A stretch of DNA of 10,963 nucleotides from contig CAAFYT010000011.1 of assembly GCA_900767325.1 (NCBI GenBank), forward strand, positions 1 to 10,963. The letters run 5' to 3'. Numbering within the stretch: the first letter of the stretch is position 1; the number at the start of each line of letters is the position of its first letter. The translations under genes and the position numbers were made by a program. Of this stretch, positions 7,568-10,963 are shown in pieces. The stretch comes from Kiritimatiellia bacterium. GTDB taxonomy: Bacteria; Verrucomicrobiota; Kiritimatiellia; RFP12; UBA1067. The notes beneath the pieces are model-generated. The model did not search any database, was not told where the DNA came from, and saw only the letters and a list, made by a program, of their open reading frames with translations.

Positions 7568-7958
7568 TCCGCCTCCCGCCGAAGACGCGCTTCACAAGCG
7601 CCTCGATTCGCCACGGATAGAACATCCCGTACATCCCGACGATCGCCAGCGCATACGCCACGGCGTTGACGACCTGCAGCCAGGAAAACCCGCTTTGCGG
7701 AAGAAGCGGCCGCGTCACCTTGAAGAGCTCCGCGGGAATGAGCATGAAAAGCCCCATGATCGCGCGCGTGAACAGGTTCTTCGGCATCCAGATGATCGTC
7801 AGATACGTCAGCACCGCTGCCATGATCCACACCTGCCCGGGAAAACGCTTCAGAAGCATGTCGAAGACGTCGATTCCAATGGTATCACATTCGTACGCAG
7901 TCCATAACCACGCCACCGCGACGAGTCCCCATGTCAGCCACTTGTTTCGCTTTTCCAT
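7560..7958 (-). CDS. Small multi-pass membrane protein, unknown function
   Basis: 132-residue protein that I do not recognise. It has a short basic N-terminus (MEKRNK) and about four hydrophobic stretches, at roughly 7-23, 42-58, 65-79 and 95-114, followed by a basic tail (KRVFGGRRNA). This suggests a small integral inner-membrane protein. No catalytic motif is visible. Its ATG lies only 6 nt after the CCA end of tRNA-Cys. No Shine-Dalgarno is possible there, because the upstream bases are the tRNA 3' end. Its stop overlaps the transporter-like gene by 8 bp, so it is likely co-transcribed with it. It is supported as a real gene by the tight packing and membrane-like composition. The start codon remains less certain. 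Confidence 0.7.
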   Translation of the reverse strand: MEKRNKWLTWGLVAVAWLWTAYECDTIGIDVFDMLLKRFPGQVWIMAAVLTYLTIIWMPKNLFTRAIMGLFMLIPAELFKVTRPLLPQSGFSWLQVVNAVAYALAIVGMYGMFYPWRIEALVKRVFGGRRNA

Positions 7959-7964
7959 CAGAAT

Positions 7965-8038
7965 TGGAGGTGGGAAGCGGAGTTGAACCGCTGTAAGCGG
8001 ATTTGCAGTCCGCTACCTAACCGCTCGGCCATCCCACC
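7965..8038 (-). tRNA. tRNA-Cys(GCA)
   Basis: A 74-nt cloverleaf on the minus strand with every arm visible. The acceptor GGTGGGA (8038-8032) pairs with TCCCACC (7975-7969). The anticodon stem GCGGA/TCCGC encloses the loop CTGCAAA, with anticodon GCA at 8006-8004. The variable loop is 4 nt. The T arm is AGCGG-TTCAACT-CCGCT. U73 at 7968 is the discriminator expected for cysteine tRNAs. CCA is encoded (7967-7965). The tRNA has its own promoter about 27 nt upstream and is followed after 6 nt by the membrane-protein gene. Confidence 0.97.
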
Positions 8039-8065
8039 TCAGAATACGTCGAACAATGTGCGCGT

Positions 8066-8094
8066 ATTGTATCAAAAATCGCCGCGCTCCGCAA
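8066..8094 (-). promoter_or_regulatory. Promoter of tRNA-Cys and probably the downstream operon
   Basis: On the minus strand TTGCGG (8094-8089) and TACAAT (8071-8066) are spaced by 17 bp. TGA just before the -10 gives an extended -10. The expected start near 8059 would leave a tRNA leader of about 20 nt. No other promoter is evident before the small membrane-protein gene, so this probably drives the following genes too. Confidence 0.65.
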
Positions 8095-8122
8095 GGGGGT
8101 CTATCGAATTCTCGTCCTCCCC

Positions 8123-8164
8123 AAAAGCAATTGCGCTTCCGGCCGGAAGGACCGAAAGCGCAAT
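8123..8164 (-). terminator. Rho-independent terminator after pgk
   Basis: Minus-strand hairpin about 25 nt beyond the pgk stop. Bases 8164-8152 pair with 8142-8130 (13 bp with one G-U pair) around a 9-nt loop. The stem is followed by TGC and TTTT (8126-8123). It separates the rpsT-pgk unit from the tRNA-Cys promoter. The U-tract is short, so termination may be partial. Confidence 0.7.
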
Positions 8165-8188
8165 CGGCACGGATGCGAGCAACTTCGA

Positions 8189-9481
8189 TTACTTCGCCGT
8201 CAGCGCAACGACGCCCGGGAGCGCCTTCCCCTCGAGGAACTCGAGCGAAGCGCCGCCGCCCGTGGAGACGTGGCTCATCTCGGCGGCCTTGCCGCTCTTC
8301 TTCACCGCGCTGACGGAATCGCCACCGCCGATGATCGAAACGCCGCCACGCGCCTTCACGCCCGCCACGGCTTCGCACACGCCGTACGTGCCCTTCGAGA
8401 GCGGAGCGAATTCGAAGCAGCCCATCGGGCCGTTCCAGACAACCGTCTTCGCCTTCTCGATCGCCTCGGAGAACGTCTTGACCGACTTCTCGCCGATATC
8501 CAGCCCCATCCAGCCATCCGGAATGTCGCCCTCGCAGGTCTTCATCTGGATGTCGGAGGCGTCCTTCGTCTCCGGGAACTTGTCGGCGATCACGTTGTCG
8601 CACGGCAGGAGGATCTTGATGCCCTTCGTTTCGGCGGCCTCCAGCATCTCCTTGCAGTAGGCGACCTGATCGTCTTCGCAGAGCGAGCTGCCGATCTTGA
8701 GGCCCTGCGCCTTCTTGAAGGTGTAGGCCATGCCGCCGCCGATGATGAGCGTATCGACCTTGTTGAGGAGCGACTTCACCACCGCAAGCTTGTCGGAGAC
8801 CTTCGCGCCGCCGAGGATCGCCACGAACGGGCGAACGGGGTTCTCGACCGCATCGCCGAGGAACTGGATCTCCTTCTCCAGAAGGAAGCCCGAAACGGCC
8901 GGCTGGATGTAGTCGGCGATCACCGCGGTCGAGGCGTGGGCGCGATGGGCCGTGCCGAACGCATCGTTGCAGTAGACGTCGCCGTAGCTGGCGAGCTTCT
9001 TCGCCATCTCCTTGCGGGCGGCCTTGAGCTCCTTCGACTGCGCCTGATACTCCTCTTCGGTGAGATGGATGCCCTTCTTCTCGTCATCCTTCTTCACCTT
9101 GCCGTCCTCGGCCTTGTAGAAGCGCGTGTTCTCCAGGAGGGCGACCTCGCCCGGCTTGAGCGCCCCGACGACATCGTCTGCGGCGAGGCAGTCGGGAACG
9201 AACTTCACCTCACGACCCAGCAGCTCGGCGAGGCGCGCCGCGACCGGCTTCAGCGAGAAATCGGCCTCGTAGCCCTTGCCCTTCGGACGCCCGAGGTGGC
9301 TCATCAGCACCAGCGAACCGCCCTGCTCCAGCACGTACTTGATGGAGGGCAACGCCGCCACGATGCGGGTATCGTCTGTGATCACGCCCGAGCCATCCTT
9401 GGCCATCGGAACGTTGAAATCGACGCGCATGACAACGCGCTTTCCCGCGAGCTCGACGTCGCGAAGAGTCTTCCTATCCAT
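8189..9481 (-). CDS. pgk: Phosphoglycerate kinase
   Basis: 430-residue cytoplasmic glycolytic enzyme that transfers phosphate between 1,3-bisphosphoglycerate and ADP. Signature parts are all present: RVDFNVP (19-25), SHLGRPKG (61-68) and ENTRF (117-121) for substrate; NDAFGTAHRAHAS (172-184); GGAKVSDK (224-231), WNGPMGCFE (349-357) and IGGGDS (384-389) for nucleotide binding. It is longer than the usual 390-400 residues because of a Lys/Glu-rich insertion at roughly 124-158, between ENTRF and the KKLASYGDVY helix. Active-site motifs flank it intact, so the enzyme should be active. The start is set by GGGAG (9489-9493) 7 nt upstream. The gene follows rpsT after 14 nt and is closed by a hairpin terminator. 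Confidence 0.97.
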   Translation of the reverse strand: MDRKTLRDVELAGKRVVMRVDFNVPMAKDGSGVITDDTRIVAALPSIKYVLEQGGSLVLMSHLGRPKGKGYEADFSLKPVAARLAELLGREVKFVPDCLAADDVVGALKPGEVALLENTRFYKAEDGKVKKDDEKKGIHLTEEEYQAQSKELKAARKEMAKKLASYGDVYCNDAFGTAHRAHASTAVIADYIQPAVSGFLLEKEIQFLGDAVENPVRPFVAILGGAKVSDKLAVVKSLLNKVDTLIIGGGMAYTFKKAQGLKIGSSLCEDDQVAYCKEMLEAAETKGIKILLPCDNVIADKFPETKDASDIQMKTCEGDIPDGWMGLDIGEKSVKTFSEAIEKAKTVVWNGPMGCFEFAPLSKGTYGVCEAVAGVKARGGVSIIGGGDSVSAVKKSGKAAEMSHVSTGGGASLEFLEGKALPGVVALTAK

Positions 9482-9495
9482 TTTCGGACTCCCTC

Positions 9496-9771
9496 TTACT
9501 TGGCCATCTTGTTGAGCTTGAGCTGGGCGCGGCTTTTCTTGCGATTGGCCGTGTTCTTGGCGATGATGCCCTTCTTCACGGCCTTGTCCAGCCCGGAGAC
9601 GAACTCCTTGAACTTCTTCTCGGCTTCGTCGCGCTTGTTGGCGTCAGCGGCCTTGAAGAGCTTCTTGTGGGCATCGTGAAGCTTCGCCTTGCACGATGCA
9701 TTGCGCACGCGAGCCTTCTCGTTCTGCCGATCGCGCTTGCGAGCGGAGCGACCACCTTTTACATTAGCCAT
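9496..9771 (-). CDS. rpsT: 30S ribosomal protein S20
   Basis: 91-residue, very basic protein that matches bacterial S20, a primary 16S rRNA-binding protein of the small subunit body. It opens MANVKGGRSARKRDRQNEKA and shows the conserved NTANRKKSRAQLKLNK end (73-88), with the usual short helical-bundle length of about 85-95. An AGGAGA Shine-Dalgarno (9782-9787) lies 10 nt before the ATG. It is the first gene of a two-gene unit with pgk, 14 nt apart. That is not a pairing I know as standard, and it places glycolytic and ribosomal output under one promoter. Confidence 0.96.
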   Translation of the reverse strand: MANVKGGRSARKRDRQNEKARVRNASCKAKLHDAHKKLFKAADANKRDEAEKKFKEFVSGLDKAVKKGIIAKNTANRKKSRAQLKLNKMAK

Positions 9772-9809
9772 GTCTTTTGAATCTCCTGTTTCTGAATCAA
9801 CGAGCGGAT

Positions 9810-9839
9810 ATTATACACTATTTCCCCGCCTGAAATCAA
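9810..9839 (-). promoter_or_regulatory. Promoter of rpsT-pgk
   Basis: On the minus strand TTGATT (9839-9834) and a perfect TATAAT (9815-9810) are separated by 18 bp. The start would lie near 9803, giving an mRNA leader of about 32 nt that includes the AGGAGA ribosome-binding site. Confidence 0.75.
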
Positions 9840-9985
9840 CCCCCATCCCGACGCGTGGATCGCGCGCGATTTTCGTGTCAAGAGGCAACTGCAAGAGAAA
9901 CTTGCATTAGCTTCTGGGCAGCAGCACACCTTGGAGCAAGACCTCCTGCATCAATTTCTTCCCTTCTTCCTTTGCGAAATTGTGG
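9840..9985. other. Intergenic region between divergent rpsT and TonB-receptor promoters
   Basis: About 145 bp without a supported gene. It holds a perfect 12-bp palindrome ATCGCGCGCGAT (9859-9870) and a small hairpin (9890-9895 with 9901-9906, loop AGAAA). Either could be a regulatory site, but neither has a recognised partner. The hairpin has no U-tract, so it is not a clear terminator. I see no cobalamin-riboswitch consensus, and the receptor promoter lies downstream of these elements. Confidence 0.4.
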
Positions 9986-9991
9986 TATACT
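9974..9991 (+). promoter_or_regulatory. Extended -10 promoter of the TonB receptor gene
   Basis: TGG followed by TATACT (9986-9991) gives an extended -10. There is no clear -35. The ATG begins 10 nt after the hexamer, so the leader would be about 3-4 nt, with no Shine-Dalgarno. The block 9974-9989 is identical over 16 bp to that before wecE. Confidence 0.6.
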
Positions 9992-10001
9992 ACTCGCCCA
10001 A

Positions 10002-10963
10002 ATGGACAAATCGGCGGTCAGCATCGCGCTCGGATCCTTCCTTCTCTCCCTCGGAGCGGCGGACGAACCCTCCTTCGCCACCATCGCCGACGACGGTTCG
10101 CCAACCATCCTCATCACCAAATCCGCCGCCGACCTCTCGGTCGATCAATTCGCCGGCTACACCCAGACGTTCGATGGCTCCGCGATCTCGCGCTCGCTCG
10201 CCCCCGACCTCCCCGCCCTGCTCGAACGCTCCGCGAACCTCCAGCTCCATTCCTTCGGCGGCAATCCAATGCTCACGCAACTCTCCCTGCTCGGCTTCGG
10301 CGAAAACGGATTCGGCCGCGTCAAGATCCTCCTGGACGGCGTCGAGCTCAACGCCGTCGACATGTCCGCCCCCGACCTTTCCCGCATCCCGCTCGCCGCC
10401 ATCGAGCGGCTGGAGATCTTCCACGGGCCAAGCCCCGTTCTCCACGGCGACGGCGCCGTTGCGGGCGTCATCGAGATCGAAACCGACACGCACGACTACA
10501 CGCCCCTGACGCGCCTCTCCGGGCGCATCGGCTCGGACGGAACGGCCGGCCTCGGCGCGATGACGCGCGGCGGTTCCGAATCCAATCGCCTCGCCTACGC
10601 CGCCTCCTACGATTTCCTCCGCTCGGACGGCTGGCGCGATTCGTCGTTCTTCCAGACCCATGCGTTCAACGGTTCGGTCCGCAAGACCTTCGCCGACGAC
10701 TCCTCCTTCGCCGTCAAGGTCAACTACTCCAACGGCCTTTCCCGCCTGCCCGGCGCGCTCTCGGCCGAGTCGCTCGCCCGCGACCGCCGGGAAGCGGCGT
10801 ATCAGCACGACTCCTACAGGTCCTGGAACTTTGGCGTCGCCCTCGACGGAACCCTCGTCTGCGCCGACAACCGCTCCCTCCGGCTCGACTTCGGCTTCGA
10901 CACGCGCCACCGCACCTCCACCTGGGGCGACTTCGGCTACGCCAACGACTACGACCTCACCAC
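10002..10963 (+). CDS. TonB-dependent outer-membrane receptor, 5' part (BtuB-like plug)
   Basis: Open frame of 320 codons with no stop before the window edge, so only the N-terminal part is seen. It should import a scarce ligand (siderophore, cobalamin or a glycan) across the outer membrane using TonB energy. A short hydrophobic stretch, SIALGSFLLSLGAA (7-20), may be the signal peptide; it has only one Lys before it and is weak. PTILITKSA (34-42) could be a TonB box. The plug domain follows: PDLPALLERSANLQL (68-82), VKILLDGVELN (107-117), IPLAAIERLEIFHGPSPVLHG (129-149, shown to the main residues), and GVIEIET (155-161). From about 168 onwards alternating aromatic/polar strands begin the barrel. 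The ligand cannot be predicted. The start is chosen because the promoter -10 lies just 10 nt upstream. Confidence 0.88.
   Translation, partial: MDKSAVSIALGSFLLSLGAADEPSFATIADDGSPTILITKSAADLSVDQFAGYTQTFDGSAISRSLAPDLPALLERSANLQLHSFGGNPMLTQLSLLGFGENGFGRVKILLDGVELNAVDMSAPDLSRIPLAAIERLEIFHGPSPVLHGDGAVAGVIEIETDTHDYTPLTRLSGRIGSDGTAGLGAMTRGGSESNRLAYAASYDFLRSDGWRDSSFFQTHAFNGSVRKTFADDSSFAVKVNYSNGLSRLPGALSAESLARDRREAAYQHDSYRSWNFGVALDGTLVCADNRSLRLDFGFDTRHRTSTWGDFGYANDYDLT

Noticed and set aside
5996..7669. Plus-strand open frame of 557 codons opposite the Na/Pi-like gene
   Set aside because: Extremely Arg/Asp/Glu/His-rich antisense shadow. The minus strand encodes ordered membrane helices and repeats.
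8270..9679. Plus-strand open frame of 469 codons opposite pgk and rpsT
   Set aside because: Spans two certain genes on the other strand and has no recognisable motifs.
9890..9985. Possible cobalamin riboswitch ahead of the TonB receptor
   Set aside because: No B12-box-like consensus is seen, and the promoter at 9986-9991 lies downstream of this stretch, so it would not be transcribed with the gene.
9878..10120. Minus-strand 80-codon frame in the intergenic region
   Set aside because: No motif, overlaps the receptor start and promoter, and has no ribosome-binding site of note.
9990..10910. Minus-strand open frame of 306 codons opposite the TonB receptor
   Set aside because: Gly/Val/Glu/Arg-rich shadow. 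The plus-strand frame shows the plug-domain motifs and is open to the window edge.
1..10963. Mobile element, CRISPR array or phage genes
   Set aside because: No transposase, integrase, terminal inverted repeat pair or regularly spaced direct repeats were seen. The tRNA gene shows no duplicated 3' end that would mark an integration site.

Overview
The window is GC-rich bacterial chromosome that reads like a Gram-negative genome. It carries an LpxL/HtrB-type lipid A acyltransferase domain, a TonB-dependent outer-membrane receptor, and sugar and glycosyltransferase genes of the cell-surface type. The combination, together with SD-poor starts at some genes, would suit the PVC superphylum (for example Kiritimatiellota or Verrucomicrobiota). 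That placement is a low-confidence inference, because no rRNA or diagnostic marker is present.

Layout, read in the direction of transcription. On the minus strand, rpsT (S20) and pgk form a two-gene unit (9771 to 8189). It has a good promoter and closes with a hairpin terminator at 8123-8164. A second minus-strand unit starts immediately afterwards: promoter (8066-8094), tRNA-Cys (8038-7965), a small membrane protein starting only 6 nt after the tRNA CCA end, a Na/Pi-cotransporter-like protein with a PhoU-like tail, a short MurC-like ligase, a WecE-type sugar aminotransferase, a GT4 glycosyltransferase, a GT8-acyltransferase fusion and a GT25 glycosyltransferase. Most junctions are 4-bp ATGA overlaps, so the series looks translationally coupled. 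An additional promoter appears to lie just before the aminotransferase gene, overlapping the stop codon of the Mur ligase. On the plus strand, divergent from rpsT, a TonB-dependent receptor begins at 10002 and runs off the right edge.

The last four genes of the long unit form a small surface-glycan/lipid A module: making an amino-deoxy sugar nucleotide (WecE), transferring sugars (GT4, GT8, GT25) and acylating a lipid anchor (LpxL-like). The Mur ligase and phosphate transporter-like gene ahead of it are not obviously part of that pathway.

The most unusual points are: a single polypeptide joining a GT8 glycosyltransferase to a lipid A-type acyltransferase; a Na/Pi-family protein from which the first QSS signature segment is missing in frame; a MurC-like ligase whose central domain is about 55-60 residues short; and an identical 16-bp promoter block (extended -10) at the aminotransferase and TonB receptor genes, both of which would give almost leaderless mRNAs. 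I see no mobile element, CRISPR array or obvious defence system.
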